Part shown: piece by piece, positions 35,511-45,800 of the stretch | Position numbering within the stretch: position 1 is the stretch's first letter | How the letters are laid out: every line of letters starts with the position of its first letter | Source: CAKZNE01 sp963976435 | Lineage (GTDB): Bacteria; Bacteroidota; Bacteroidia; Flavobacteriales; Schleiferiaceae | Direction of reading: 5' to 3' | Length of the DNA: 64,000 nucleotides | Assembly (NCBI GenBank): GCA_963976435.1 | Contig: CAXBKQ010000010.1 | Coordinates: 1 to 64,000, forward strand | Position numbers and translations under genes: made by a program | The notes under the pieces: generated by a model | What the model was told of the DNA's origin: nothing | Seen by the model: the letters and a program-made list of their open reading frames with translations, nothing else | Database searches by the model: none

Positions 35511-37022
35511 TTAAAATATTGATTTTTCAAAGGTTTTGGAAATAAGTTCTCCTGTGTCTAATTCTAATACTATTATATACAGTCCGGGTGCTAATTTATC
35601 AATTGGAATATCTACTTTTTCTTTCCCATTAAATGTATTTTGACCTAAATACAAATTCCTCCCCATGCTGTCTAGAATTCTAATTTTCACATTTCCCATT
35701 GATCCACCATCTGCAAATAAAATGCTCAGTTTATTTGTTGCGGGATTTGGAAATAAACTGATTTCTACGGGCTTTTCATGGAGACCAATAGTTGAACAAT
35801 CGTTCACCACAAGAGGAATACTATCGTCTTCAGGTAATTCAAACCCACAAATATTTACAAGAGTATTAAAATCACTCCCTCTGTTGGAGACAATATATAG
35901 ACTATCATTTTTAGAAATTGGGAAATAGGTTTGGAGATGAATTATTGAACCATGTCCTGCATTGCAATTCATTTTTGCTGATTTAATGGGCATTGGGCTG
36001 CCATCAGAATTGTAAATAAAAAAATCAGAACCATCATTGGCCAGTGTAGAACATGAAAAAGGGACAGTGGTAGAGAATGAAATTATAGAATCTCCACAAT
36101 TTGCCCTAACTATTGAATCTGAATTTGTTGAAGAAAATTTCCAATTTACTGAGCTGCTTGTACAATTATTACTCACCCGAAGATCTAGATCTTTCGATAC
36201 GGTTGAAATTTTAATCCAGCTGTTTTGAATACTATCAAACCTAAACTCATCTATACTTATTTTTAGATTTACAAGCTCGGCATTTGTGGGTTGAAATAAC
36301 ATTATTCCTGTTTGCGGATCTAAATTCATTCCATTCGCAGTGGTTATTTGAGAATTAACAGAATAACCGGGAGCATAGGTCATAGCAGTACCTGGATAAG
36401 GACTAGTTTCGGCATGTCCGAAATAATAAACCAGAGAATCCCCATCCGGTTCAGTTGCTTGCTGGGAATATATTGTTACACCATTCCCATTTGAACAAAA
36501 ATTTCTCCCCCCGCTATTTAATATTATCGGACTGGTATTTTTATAAAAACTATTGAGTTCTGCCTTAACAAAATAAGTAGATCCAGCAGTGTTGAGAAGA
36601 TTTGAAGGGGAAGTATGTCTAATGCTAGCCTCATGATAAAATACCCAATTAGAGCAATTTACTGGCAGAGCAACATCCACCTCATATACATATTTTTTAC
36701 CATGAGAAACATTAACCTGACCATTATCACAATTGAAAGGCTGGTTAATTGGGAGGCCATTTGGTGAAAAATTTGGCAAAAGGGTAGCAGTAAGGGTTCC
36801 CCCTGCATTGCATCCCGATGTAAAACCCAAATTAATGGTATTTGGTAAATTAATAACCGTACTAAAGGAATAGGCAGTATAACGAATCAGATAGTGTTTG
36901 GAAATATTGGTGGAATCTCCGATATACTTATAGGAAATTTCGTTTCCAACAATATGAGAGGCTTTTAAGGATAAGCTCAAACTGACAAAAGCCAAAAAGG
37001 CTAAAAGGTATTTTTTTGACAT
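35511..37022 (-). CDS. Secreted protein with type IX sorting domain
   Basis: A 503-residue exported protein. A signal peptide spans about 1-22 (YLLAFLAFVSLSLSLKA/SH). The body is beta-rich and Asn/Ser/Thr-rich, with SHIVGNEISYKYIGD at the start, as in large Bacteroidota adhesin-like proteins. The last about 75 residues form a T9SS type A C-terminal domain: SLFPNPATNKLSI, then KIRILDSMGR and LAPGLYIIVLE. It is therefore carried across the outer membrane and attached at the surface or released. Cargo function unknown. It is a single-gene unit. Confidence 0.9.
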   Translation of the reverse strand: MSKKYLLAFLAFVSLSLSLKASHIVGNEISYKYIGDSTNISKHYLIRYTAYSFSTVINLPNTINLGFTSGCNAGGTLTATLLPNFSPNGLPINQPFNCDNGQVNVSHGKKYVYEVDVALPVNCSNWVFYHEASIRHTSPSNLLNTAGSTYFVKAELNSFYKNTSPIILNSGGRNFCSNGNGVTIYSQQATEPDGDSLVYYFGHAETSPYPGTAMTYAPGYSVNSQITTANGMNLDPQTGIMLFQPTNAELVNLKISIDEFRFDSIQNSWIKISTVSKDLDLRVSNNCTSSSVNWKFSSTNSDSIVRANCGDSIISFSTTVPFSCSTLANDGSDFFIYNSDGSPMPIKSAKMNCNAGHGSIIHLQTYFPISKNDSLYIVSNRGSDFNTLVNICGFELPEDDSIPLVVNDCSTIGLHEKPVEISLFPNPATNKLSILFADGGSMGNVKIRILDSMGRNLYLGQNTFNGKEKVDIPIDKLAPGLYIIVLELDTGELISKTFEKSIF

Positions 37023-37218
37023 AATAGGTGGTATTTGGTTTATCCAAAGTTAAAGCACCACAAAAAATATCCTAGCCACCATTATTAATAGCTTGGAATG
37101 AATAATTATTGAAAAGAAAAATTTTCTAATTCCTTTGGCTAATTGAATTCTGTTTTCTTAAATCAATGATGGAAGGAAAACAATCTTTAAATAATCATGA
37201 TAACCCAGTTATCATCTT

Positions 37219-38274
37219 TTAAAATGGTATTAATAAATATTCCAATTCAAAAAATAAGGCATCATCTACAAAAACTTCTTTTCCAGTTTTATTCCCATTT
37301 TCATCATAACTAAAAACTTCCCGATACTTTACCAGACCTGCTTTATTATAGGGTATACCAGAAGGAATAGGGAATCGTAAATAGGCTACTTTGCGATTTA
37401 TATCGTTGGTCAATAGTTCACAATTACTAATTCTATTGTTTTGATATTCAAAATTCACCTTGCAAAAGGAGGCCCCGAACTTTACTTCCATTCTACTTAA
37501 CTTATCATTTATATCATATTCATAATGGGTGATTTGGTAAGTGTTTGATTCAAAATTTGCAGAAGTAAGTATAGAATCACAAATCAGTTGATTTTGGGAA
37601 TTATAGTAGAATTTCTTAATTCCCATCAATTTTTGAGCATCTACTTTCCCTCCCATATATTCCCGTATTTCTATTAGGTGCCCTTGGTTATTATAGTCGA
37701 AAGTTTTAGCAATATAAGCTCCCGTTTTTTCAACAAGCTTCTGATTTTTATAACTATAGATATCCTTTATACCATTAAAACTTTCAATAGCGCTAATTCT
37801 ATTGTTTTGATAAAAGTACCGAGCATCGGATTGAAGGTTTGAATCCAAAACCCCTTTTCTTTTCCTGATATTATATTGTGTAATCCTGCTAAACCTAGCT
37901 ATGGAATCATAGTAATATTTTGCTCGTAGTTTGCTTCCTTTACTTTCATGAACCCATGATTTTAATATTCCGTCAGAATCATATTTATAGGACCTAATAA
38001 TTTTCGGGACATTGGCAGAATACCTAACTTTTTTGAGCATTTGCCCATCTTTACGATAATAGTTCTTAAACATCGTATCCCCCTGGAAATTGTTGGATGT
38101 CTTTTTATTAATGCCAATTATCTCTTTGGTTTTAGTATAGTTATAATGATCCTTAAAATATTCATCTTGAAATGGATTGGGATCTATTATTAATTCTGGT
38201 CGGTCTGGACTAGTTTTTTGCCCAAAAAGGAATTGGGAAAGTCCAATTAGTAAAACAGTAATTTTAGTTTTCAT
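37219..38274 (-). CDS. Secreted YD/RHS-like repeat protein
   Basis: A 351-residue exported protein. The signal peptide is MKTKITVLLIGLSQFLFGQ. Short repeated strands of the kind KYDSDGILKSW, YYYDSIARFSRI, YDINDKLSRMEV, YNKAGLVKYREVFSYDENGNKTGKE resemble YD repeats of RHS-like proteins. No toxin or core domain is evident. It is followed 16 bp upstream by a small membrane-barrel-like gene. Function unknown. Confidence 0.7.
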   Translation of the reverse strand: MKTKITVLLIGLSQFLFGQKTSPDRPELIIDPNPFQDEYFKDHYNYTKTKEIIGINKKTSNNFQGDTMFKNYYRKDGQMLKKVRYSANVPKIIRSYKYDSDGILKSWVHESKGSKLRAKYYYDSIARFSRITQYNIRKRKGVLDSNLQSDARYFYQNNRISAIESFNGIKDIYSYKNQKLVEKTGAYIAKTFDYNNQGHLIEIREYMGGKVDAQKLMGIKKFYYNSQNQLICDSILTSANFESNTYQITHYEYDINDKLSRMEVKFGASFCKVNFEYQNNRISNCELLTNDINRKVAYLRFPIPSGIPYNKAGLVKYREVFSYDENGNKTGKEVFVDDALFFELEYLLIPF

Positions 38275-38290
38275 TCCTATTTTATTTGCT

Positions 38291-38734
38291 TTAAAAATTA
38301 TACGCTATTCCGATTAAACTTCGAATTTGTCCAGCATTAAAGGAGGTGTTTAAATAAGGGGAGATCTCAAAAGCAATTTGCAGGTTTTCAGCTTTTTTAA
38401 AGGGTTTTATCCTTGTTCCAAAATGTATTAAATAACCATTTGTAGCCTCCAATTCTTCCAGAGCATAAAAGGGGTTTATATTTATTCCCAATCCTAGATA
38501 ATAGTTCAGCCTATCCTTTCGAATAAAATTCCACATCGCATTAATTTCAAAATTTAAGTTTGAGATAAAGGTGTTTGTCTCCATTCTTAAATCTGCCCAA
38601 GCTAATTTTTCCGAATCAGAATTTAGAGATACTATGGATTGAAAGGGGTAATAGGCTATCCCCATTTGGGCTTTTGAAGGGATGGCGTTTAATATTCCCA
38701 CAAGTATTGCTATTACAAGGATAGATTTTTTCAT
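38291..38734 (-). CDS. Small exported protein, probable outer-membrane barrel
   Basis: A 147-residue exported protein with a signal peptide at about 1-22 (MKKSILVIAILVGILNAIPSKA/Q). The mature part alternates polar and hydrophobic residues in about eight short strands and ends with aromatic Phe (GIAYNF), features of a small outer-membrane barrel. It overlaps the xylanase gene by 4 bp and is likely co-transcribed. No family recognised. Confidence 0.7.
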   Translation of the reverse strand: MKKSILVIAILVGILNAIPSKAQMGIAYYPFQSIVSLNSDSEKLAWADLRMETNTFISNLNFEINAMWNFIRKDRLNYYLGLGININPFYALEELEATNGYLIHFGTRIKPFKKAENLQIAFEISPYLNTSFNAGQIRSLIGIAYNF

Positions 38735-39774
38735 AAGCTTTCATAAAATTTACAGTAAACGGGTTTGGCTTCATAATTATCGTCAAAAAGTAGGGGGTAG
38801 TCTTCACGATTAAAAAAACTGCGAATCCAAGAGTGAGCATCACTATGGCCCCAGAAGCTAATACCATAGCGAAGGGATTTTGGGATTTGTTGATAGTGAT
38901 AACTTATAATAGCCATTTTATTCGCTTGCTTTTCCAAAAGTTCATCTGTGAGATTAAAAGATTTTGATAGGGGATTAATTGATATATCCAATTCGGATAA
39001 ATGAATTTTTATTCCAAGTTCAGAAAACTCGTGAAATGCTTCGGCAATAGAGGAATTACCGGGATGAATAATGGAAATATGCATTTGTAATCCTATGCCA
39101 TGGATGGGTATATTCCTTTGCTGTAGCTTTTTTATAAATTGAATTACAGCTCTCCTCTTTTTTTCATTTACCACAAGATCATAATCATTATAAAACAGTA
39201 GGGCAGAGGGATCCGCTTCATGAGCATATAGAAATGCTTTTTCCAAATAAGAAGCTCCAATATTTTGTTTCCAAATTGTATTTCTCAAATTTCCATCATC
39301 TGTAAAAGCCTCATTTATTACATCCCAACTACTTATTTTTCCTTTAAAATGATGGCAAATAGACTGAATATGGTCTTTAAAAATTTGCTCCCAATCTTCT
39401 GTGCTGCCCTCAAAATTGTTCATCCAAGGAGGAAGTTGATTATGCCAAATCAAAGTATGGCCATGAATTCTTTTGGATTCAGCAATGGCAAAATTCACCA
39501 TTTCATCGGCTTCTGTCCAATTAAAGGTATTTTGGGAAGGATGTAAATTATTTGGCTTAAAAACATTCTCGGCAGTAATGCTATTAAATTGCCGACTAAC
39601 AATTTCCAAATTTCTAGTTCCTGCTAATAAATCATAGGGTTCTATCGCAACACCTATTGGAAATTCTGCCTTGGAATATAAACTCAATGAATCATCGCAA
39701 TCCTTTGTTTTTGTTTTATTACAAGAAAGGATAACCGTTAGAAATAGAAAAAAGAATTTGAAACTATGCTTCAT
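38731..39774 (-). CDS. Endo-1,4-beta-xylanase, GH10, lipoprotein
   Basis: A 347-residue glycoside hydrolase family 10 enzyme that cleaves xylan backbones. A lipoprotein signal ends at the Cys of VILSC (C18). The acid/base is E155 in WDVINEAF and the nucleophile E261 in IHLSELDIS, the two GH10 motifs. HGHTLIWHNQLPPWM (104-118) forms the substrate cleft. The length covers the catalytic domain only, without a binding module. Lipid anchoring suggests surface or periplasmic use of xylo-oligomers. The next gene overlaps by 4 bp; no SusC/D pair is in the window. Confidence 0.93.
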   Translation of the reverse strand: MKHSFKFFFLFLTVILSCNKTKTKDCDDSLSLYSKAEFPIGVAIEPYDLLAGTRNLEIVSRQFNSITAENVFKPNNLHPSQNTFNWTEADEMVNFAIAESKRIHGHTLIWHNQLPPWMNNFEGSTEDWEQIFKDHIQSICHHFKGKISSWDVINEAFTDDGNLRNTIWKQNIGASYLEKAFLYAHEADPSALLFYNDYDLVVNEKKRRAVIQFIKKLQQRNIPIHGIGLQMHISIIHPGNSSIAEAFHEFSELGIKIHLSELDISINPLSKSFNLTDELLEKQANKMAIISYHYQQIPKSLRYGISFWGHSDAHSWIRSFFNREDYPLLFDDNYEAKPVYCKFYESL

Positions 39775-39816
39775 TCTAGAATTCCTTTAAATGCAAATTT
39801 GAAATTTGCTAGCTCA

Positions 39817-40380
39817 TTAAAATTTTAAAATCCCTCTGAATCCACGTGCAGCATAGTAGGAGTCTGCTCCATTATGGTAAATGAAAACACGATCAAATCG
39901 AAAATCACCAAAAATTCCTCCTCCTAATTTCCTTACTGAGGATGGGGTATTTAACCAGCTTGAACTTTTGCAATCAAAGGCATCAAAAGATTGAAGTCTC
40001 TGATATAATTCTTCATCTAATACTTCTATACCCATATATTGGGCAAGGTCCATAACCGAATTTTCGGGTTTAAACTTTTTTCTAGATTCTAGTGCCTCTC
40101 TATCGTAGCATAAGCTCCTTCTTCCTTTTGGACTTTCCTTAGAACAGTCTATAAACGAAATCTCACTAGTATTTGTATCCCAAGAAAATGGGTGAGGCTC
40201 TCCACCAGTTTCTTCCATTTGCACCAGAGACCATATTTTTTCTGGATTATCTTCTAATTTATTTTGAAGGTCCTTCCAGTCTAAACCATTGATTTTGAAT
40301 TTATTTTCCTCAAAACGTGTTTTCATCAAGGCCAGGATCGATTTTTTATCCTCTTGCCCTATGGATTTATCCATTAGCAT
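39817..40380 (-). CDS. DUF4256 family protein
   Basis: A 187-residue soluble protein of the DUF4256 family, strongly conserved: METGGEP-type METGG near 55, then FIDCSKESPKGRRSLCYDRE, WLNTPSSVRKLGG and the closing FIYHNGADSYYAARGFRG. No catalytic function is known to me. A downstream Met (M3) is an alternative start. It stands alone between the xylanase and rlmF genes. Confidence 0.9.
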   Translation of the reverse strand: MLMDKSIGQEDKKSILALMKTRFEENKFKINGLDWKDLQNKLEDNPEKIWSLVQMEETGGEPHPFSWDTNTSEISFIDCSKESPKGRRSLCYDREALESRKKFKPENSVMDLAQYMGIEVLDEELYQRLQSFDAFDCKSSSWLNTPSSVRKLGGGIFGDFRFDRVFIYHNGADSYYAARGFRGILKF

Positions 40381-40480
40381 AAATTATCAAATTACAGAGA
40401 GCAAGATAATTGATTTATGGGTGCTTGCTAAATTTTATAGGGCTTTACAATTCAATGCTCAGAACTGAGACAGATTTTTG

Positions 40481-41446
40481 TTATACCCAATTTTCCGCTG
40501 CCCATGATTCCGCCTCTATTTCCGAAAAAAAAGACCAAGCTAATATTCTACTGCTTTTGTTTCCTGTACCCATTGGAATGGTTTTTACTTGTTTTACCTC
40601 CATCTTTTTGAGGCTTTTATGGAAGGAATTTAAATTTGCCTTTTTAGAAACAAGACTGCTAAACCAAAGGCAATTTTTAGAAAACTTTTTGCTTTCTCTA
40701 ATCATATTTTGGATAAAACGGTATTCACCACCATCCGTAATTAATTCGGCAGGAAGTCCAGAGAAATTTAGACTTGTATTTTTATCCGAATTTCTTTGAA
40801 GGTTCTTTTGTTTCCTAAGACTTCCTTTTTTTGCATTTTCAATGGAAGAATGGAAAGGAGGATTGCAAATGGAAAGGTCTATTTTTTCGCCTTTATCCAG
40901 TACACCATAGAATTTTGAATGTTGTTGTAATTGAAGCCTTAGCTCAACTTTAGATTTTAAACTGGGATTTAGCTCAATGATTTTTTTTGCAAAAGACAAT
41001 GATTTTTCATCAATATCCGAAGCAATAAATTTCCATCCATATTCCGAAATACCTATTATTGGGTAAATACAACTAGCGCCCGTTCCAATATCATAAACCT
41101 TAATCTTAGGTCCATTAGGAATTTGGGAATTATTAGATATTGCCAATAGGTCTGCCACATAGTGGATATAATCTGCCCTACCAGGGATAGGAGGACATAA
41201 ATTTTCCTGGGGAAACAACCAATAATCAATATTGTAGTAATGTCTTAAAATAGCCGTATTCAATAAACGAACAGCCTTTGGGCTTGCAAAGTCTAGGCTT
41301 TTTTTGCCATATTTATTTTCAATAATGAAAGCCTTTAATTCTGGTGTAGATTCGCAGAGCTTGTCAATATCATAAGGCTTAATATTTCGGTTTCGAGGGT
41401 GTAGCTTTACTTTATTACCAGTCTTTAAGGAAGTTTCTTTGGACAC
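40481..41446 (-). CDS. rlmF: 23S rRNA (adenine(1618)-N6)-methyltransferase
   Basis: A 321-residue SAM-dependent methyltransferase that modifies A1618 of 23S rRNA. KLHPRNRN (about 14-21) is the N-terminal opening of RlmF. SAM motif VYDIGTGASCIYPIIG (118-133) is followed by the catalytic NPPF at 195-198. The C-terminus ends with RILAWSF and a Trp. A 129-codon frame on the opposite strand inside it is a shadow. Confidence 0.92.
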   Translation of the reverse strand: MSKETSLKTGNKVKLHPRNRNIKPYDIDKLCESTPELKAFIIENKYGKKSLDFASPKAVRLLNTAILRHYYNIDYWLFPQENLCPPIPGRADYIHYVADLLAISNNSQIPNGPKIKVYDIGTGASCIYPIIGISEYGWKFIASDIDEKSLSFAKKIIELNPSLKSKVELRLQLQQHSKFYGVLDKGEKIDLSICNPPFHSSIENAKKGSLRKQKNLQRNSDKNTSLNFSGLPAELITDGGEYRFIQNMIRESKKFSKNCLWFSSLVSKKANLNSFHKSLKKMEVKQVKTIPMGTGNKSSRILAWSFFSEIEAESWAAENWV

Positions 41447-41527
41447 AATTTATTTTCATTTGAGAATTGTCAAAGATTGAAAATAATATGAAGAATATAG
41501 GATTGAAAACTAAGGGCTTAATTCCCT

Positions 41528-42280
41528 TTAAATTCTTAAAGTGAAAATATGCCAGAGCAATAATTTACTTCCAGCATATAAAACCAAAAGGGCTGTAAGA
41601 AGAGCCAGTATTTTATTATTCACTTTTTGATTTCCCAAATAGTTCCCTAATCCACCTCCTATAAGGACGGCGAGAATTAAATGAAGGCTAATACTGGAGT
41701 CGAATTTAAAGTTGCTGGCAAAAATTAAGCCCGCAATTCCGGCTGTAGAATTAACCAAAATAAAAAAGGAGGCCAAAGAGGCAATCTTTTTAGAATTTTC
41801 CCAACTGAAAAGGTGAAGTAGGGGGGAAAGATAAATCCCACCACCAATTCCGGATAATCCTGATAAGAATCCTACACCAGCTCCAAAAAGTGTTTTAAGG
41901 GATTTGGGGATTTTCTTTTTAGATGAGTCTGGATTCAAATATTTAAAAAACATGGAAATTGCTGCCAAAACCAGCGCAGAGCCTAGAATAATAAAAAAGC
42001 TTTTGCTGGATAATTTCCATTGAGCAGCAATAAATGCCGTTGGAAAGCTCAAAATTACAAAGGGCCAAAAGCTAGAAAAATCAAATGTTTTATTTCGCCA
42101 ATGGCTAATGGTGGCTAGACCTACAACGCATAAATTGAGGATTAAAGCTGAAGAACGGATCAGGTAAATATCGTTTAAAATAAGGCTTAAAACCGCTAAA
42201 TAACTAGAGCCACCTCCAAAACCAACAGAGGAATAAATTAGGGCTATTAAAAAGAATATGAGCGGCAGGTAAATTTCCAT
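41528..42280 (-). CDS. TSUP/TauE-SafE family membrane transporter
   Basis: A 250-residue inner-membrane protein with seven to eight hydrophobic segments. The TSUP hallmarks are visible in both halves: SSVGFGGGSSYLAVLSL (about 17-33) and GLSGIGGGIYLSPLL (about 139-153). TSUP proteins export or import sulfite, sulfoacetate, thiosulfate or related anions; the substrate here is unknown. A MITE-like element sits 50 bp upstream of its ATG (42330-42822), so its promoter may lie in or be displaced by that element. A second TSUP gene at 61085 has the same neighbour. Confidence 0.88.
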   Translation of the reverse strand: MEIYLPLIFFLIALIYSSVGFGGGSSYLAVLSLILNDIYLIRSSALILNLCVVGLATISHWRNKTFDFSSFWPFVILSFPTAFIAAQWKLSSKSFFIILGSALVLAAISMFFKYLNPDSSKKKIPKSLKTLFGAGVGFLSGLSGIGGGIYLSPLLHLFSWENSKKIASLASFFILVNSTAGIAGLIFASNFKFDSSISLHLILAVLIGGGLGNYLGNQKVNNKILALLTALLVLYAGSKLLLWHIFTLRI

Positions 42281-42329
42281 TAAGGGATATATTTCATTTT
42301 TTTAAAATGGAATGAGAATGTTTATTTAT

Positions 42330-42822
42330 CACCTCTGTCCGAAAAAATTTTAGTCACAGAATTTTAAATTTGATATTCAGTCTTTTAACCAAATAAATTT
42401 GCGTTTCACAAAACTAAGCCATATTAATCGAGATATTCTTCATTACATAAATTTCAGAAAGGCTGTTCAAGTTTTTTTGGTCAAATTAAATAATGGAATT
42501 TTGTTTGTAGCATATTTTGGCCTTCAAGAAAATGGTGATTTGATTGAAATGGAGCCTTAGGGAGATTGGGTAGCTCTGAAGGATGAAGAGATCACCCAAC
42601 CGAACTTAGGTTCTATGAAAAGCAGATTGCCATTTTATTGTGAGCCTTGACCTTTTTATTCACCTGATTTTATTTTAGGGGTGTTCATGAACTCACTCCG
42701 TTCGGTTGGTTCGTTTTTGGGTCAACCGACTTTAGGAGCTCATGAGCGACAGCGAATAAGCCAAAAATGAACAGAATTAAATCATTTTATTTTAGCGATT
42801 GTTTATTTTTAGGACACCTGTG
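42330..42822. mobile_element. MITE-like element, copy 1
   Basis: A 493-bp element ending in imperfect inverted repeats CACCTCTGTCC at the left and CACAGGTGTCC (read inward) at the right. It is flanked by a perfect 9-bp direct repeat TTTATTTAT (42321-42329 and 42823-42831), a target-site duplication. It is about 90 percent identical, in inverted orientation, to the copy at 61832-62238. It carries no transposase. A shared 70-codon frame ends at the same TAG in both copies but the differences are nearly all non-synonymous, so it is not maintained as a gene. Copy 1 has about 86 bp extra that fold into a hairpin (42657-42758). DDE transposases of several families (for example IS1 and IS4) make 9-bp duplications. 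Confidence 0.85.
42657..42758. repeat. Long imperfect hairpin inside MITE copy 1
   Basis: Matching blocks TATTC / GAATA at the base, TCATGAACTC / GAGCTCATGA in the middle and TCGGTTG / CAACCGA near the tip form an imperfect inverted repeat of about 100 bp. The tip GGTTCGTTTTTGGGTCAA is shared with copy 2, but both arms are absent there. Confidence 0.7.
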
Positions 42823-42883
42823 TTTATTTATAAAAGCTAAAGACTAAAATACAGGGTAAAATTCTGCCAAAATTCAACTAGGA

Positions 42884-45800
42884 TTATTCTCCCAATCCTA
42901 AAATTCGCAATAGTCTTTCGATCAAGGCCCAAATTCGCTGCCAAATAACAAGAATAAAATTTATCTCTACCACTCTTAATTCTACTCTTTTAAAAGCCAA
43001 ATTATTGTCTTTAGAATGTGCCTCAAATCCTCCTTCAGGAAATTGAGGAGCATCCTCAGGATGATTCAATATTACAACTAAAGCATATTCTGTAATATTC
43101 CGATCTACTAGATCTGATCTAGTAGGCTGCCAGCGAAATTTAAGCTGCTCAAACGCCTCTCCAAACCGATTATCGGGGTTTTTTGAAATTAAATTTATGC
43201 TTTGTGAATTTCCACTTCTTAGTTGACCATTTTGGTTGGTAAAACTGAAATTATCAGACATCAAATTCCCACTTCTGAGGCCTCCAACCATGGGGGTCCA
43301 GAAAATAGATACTTGGCAATTTTCCGCATCAAGTCCACCTCGATTTCGAACTCTTATATAGATGAAATTATCCTCATTCAATTTGGCCTCTTGATGATCT
43401 CCTGGACTAGGTTTGATTAAATTTTCATTTTGCCTTACAATAATGTCTGGAGAATTCCCTAGTTCTGAAATTGGAATAATTTCACGACCAGAATCATTAT
43501 GGCTGGCCTTCAACCAAACATCCTTAAATTGGAATCGATTGTCAAGAAGCAACAAGGGCTCATTGATGGAAGGGGAGAAGCTTTGGCTTAATAAATTTCC
43601 ATTAATATTATTTTTAAAATTTCTTAAATACTTGGTGACCGAACTATTCTGTTGGATGGAATTTGGTCTTACAGTATTAAGTGATAGATTATAACTCAAT
43701 TCAACCAAAAAGGGTTTATTATTATCCCTAAGTCTAAAATTATTTTCCAATTCAAAGAGGATTAAGGCACCCGGATATAAATCTTTATTTATTTTTTGTC
43801 CATAGTCTTTTACAAAAACATCTTGTATTCGTGCAAGATTATTATCCCCAAGCTCCTCAAAATCATTAAAATAATCTCCATTAAATTCTCCATATTTTAG
43901 TTTAGCATTTAGCCATCCTCCAGTTCTTGTTGTGTTCCCTTCTGCATTTCTCCATGCTATAGCCTTAAGATTTCCGCTAAGTCTATTATTGTTTCCATTG
44001 AAAAATAAAAACTGATGTCTAAAACTATTATTAGGATAGGCCTGTCCTATTGGAACTAAGGATGGGCCTGTAAATTCAACAGAATTCTGTTTTTGATAAA
44101 CATCCAGAAAATGAATTTTACTCAAGTTTTGTCCATTTAGCTCTACATTTATTTTGTAATGACCAGCTTCGGAAGGAAGATCAAGCAAGCCCTGAAAAAC
44201 TCCATTTAAAAGGGGGGCATTAATCCTTGAAATAATCTGATCCCCTCTATCAAAATTTGATATTTGGATGTTTAATTCTCCTTGCATATTGGAATCCAAC
44301 CTGTGAAATGAGTCTATTGCTTTTACCACTAGTTTTATAGGTTCAGCAATTAAAGCAATGGGTGGTTCCGTACTTATAAAAAGATCATTTGTTTGCAAAG
44401 GAAAATCTGGATTGAAAATGGAGTTGGCATTTAATTTTCCTGCTCCAGCATTGGCATTTGGCAGATCGAAGCCCGTATGTTCATCCTTCCAAGCATGGTC
44501 CATTATTCTCTGTTTAATTTCAGAATGGCTGGGAAGTGGTCCATTGGGATTAAGTAGCATGGCCTCTTGATAGATGAGGGCAACAGTACCTGCAACAATG
44601 GGACAGGCGAAACTGGTTCCTGTTTTTATTTGGAGGAAGGCCTCCCTACTATAGACCCAATCGAGAGCTGAATCTGCTCCTACTATTTCTTTTCCTGGAG
44701 CTAAAATACTTAGACCAATTCGTCCATCTCTTGTTGGACCTTTACTCGAATTTTCATGAAGTAAGCCTGTATCATCCTCCCAATTTCCAACAATAATAGG
44801 ATGTTGTGCACAAGCCCCAGCATTTAGTGTAGAGTTTGATGACAAATGAGGTTCTAAAAACTCCATAGAACTTCTGGTGGAAAAGCCTGTCCAGTCTAGC
44901 CAACAATGATAATTTCCAGAAGGAGCTAGTCCTGCTTCAACTGGAATAATTTTAATTTGATACTGACCTTGAATTAGAGAATTTACTCCATTTCTTAAAT
45001 TAAATAATAGATGAAAATGCTTTGCACCGTTTAGCGTTACATTTTCAGATTCATAACTTAAGAAAATATTTATATCATCATTATCTGGGTTTTCATTGTT
45101 GAAATGGAATAGCACTTGATTTTGAGTAGTTTCCACGATTTGAGGGCTAGAATTCCCATTGGGATCGATCAATTGTAGAGTAAAATGATCCACAGCTTCA
45201 TACCAAATATCCAATTCAAAGGACCTAATTTCCTGGTCTATCAATATAGTTGGATGGGAACTATCTTCCAGATCAATTTTTGCATTTCCTTGAGCATGAT
45301 GCTTTTTGTTAGCATGATTTCCAGCGGTTTTACAAATTACCATTGCCGGATTGGATTCGATAAGAGCATCTAAATAAGCTTCAAAGGGAAGAGAACCATC
45401 TCTAGGACCCGCATTGCTCCCTTTTGAGATATTGATAACTATTGGTTTATTCAATTCAGCAGATTTACTGTCGAACCAGCTCAAAGCATTTAGATAAGCA
45501 TTATTGGAATTGGCAGTTTCGAGGTTGCCAAAACTATTTGGGGCCGCAATTAGTAAACCTGCTTTTGGAGCTACGCCTCTATAATTACTACCTCTTCCAG
45601 TAGATGCAGCACATGAGGCTACCAATGTACCATGGCCAATGGGGTCGTCTAAATGTGGGACAATATCCTGTGGGTTATCACTATTGAGAGCGGAATTTAT
45701 TTGACCCCTATTCCATTGAAGCTCATCAGATCTCCAAATTCCTTCAATAATGGTTTCTAATCCATTTTCAGATTCATGGCTAAAATCGGGATGGAGGTAA

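Noticed and set aside
40410..40799. 129-codon frame opposite rlmF
   Set aside because: Antisense to a conserved rRNA methyltransferase with clear motifs; the translated sequence looks random.
42400..42650. Conserved frame of about 70 codons plus 30 after a TAG, shared by both MITE copies
   Set aside because: The frame is interrupted by the same TAG in both copies, has no good start, and nearly all differences between copies change the amino acid. This is relic sequence, not a maintained gene. The 61-codon opposite-strand frame at 61969-62154 was rejected for the same reason.
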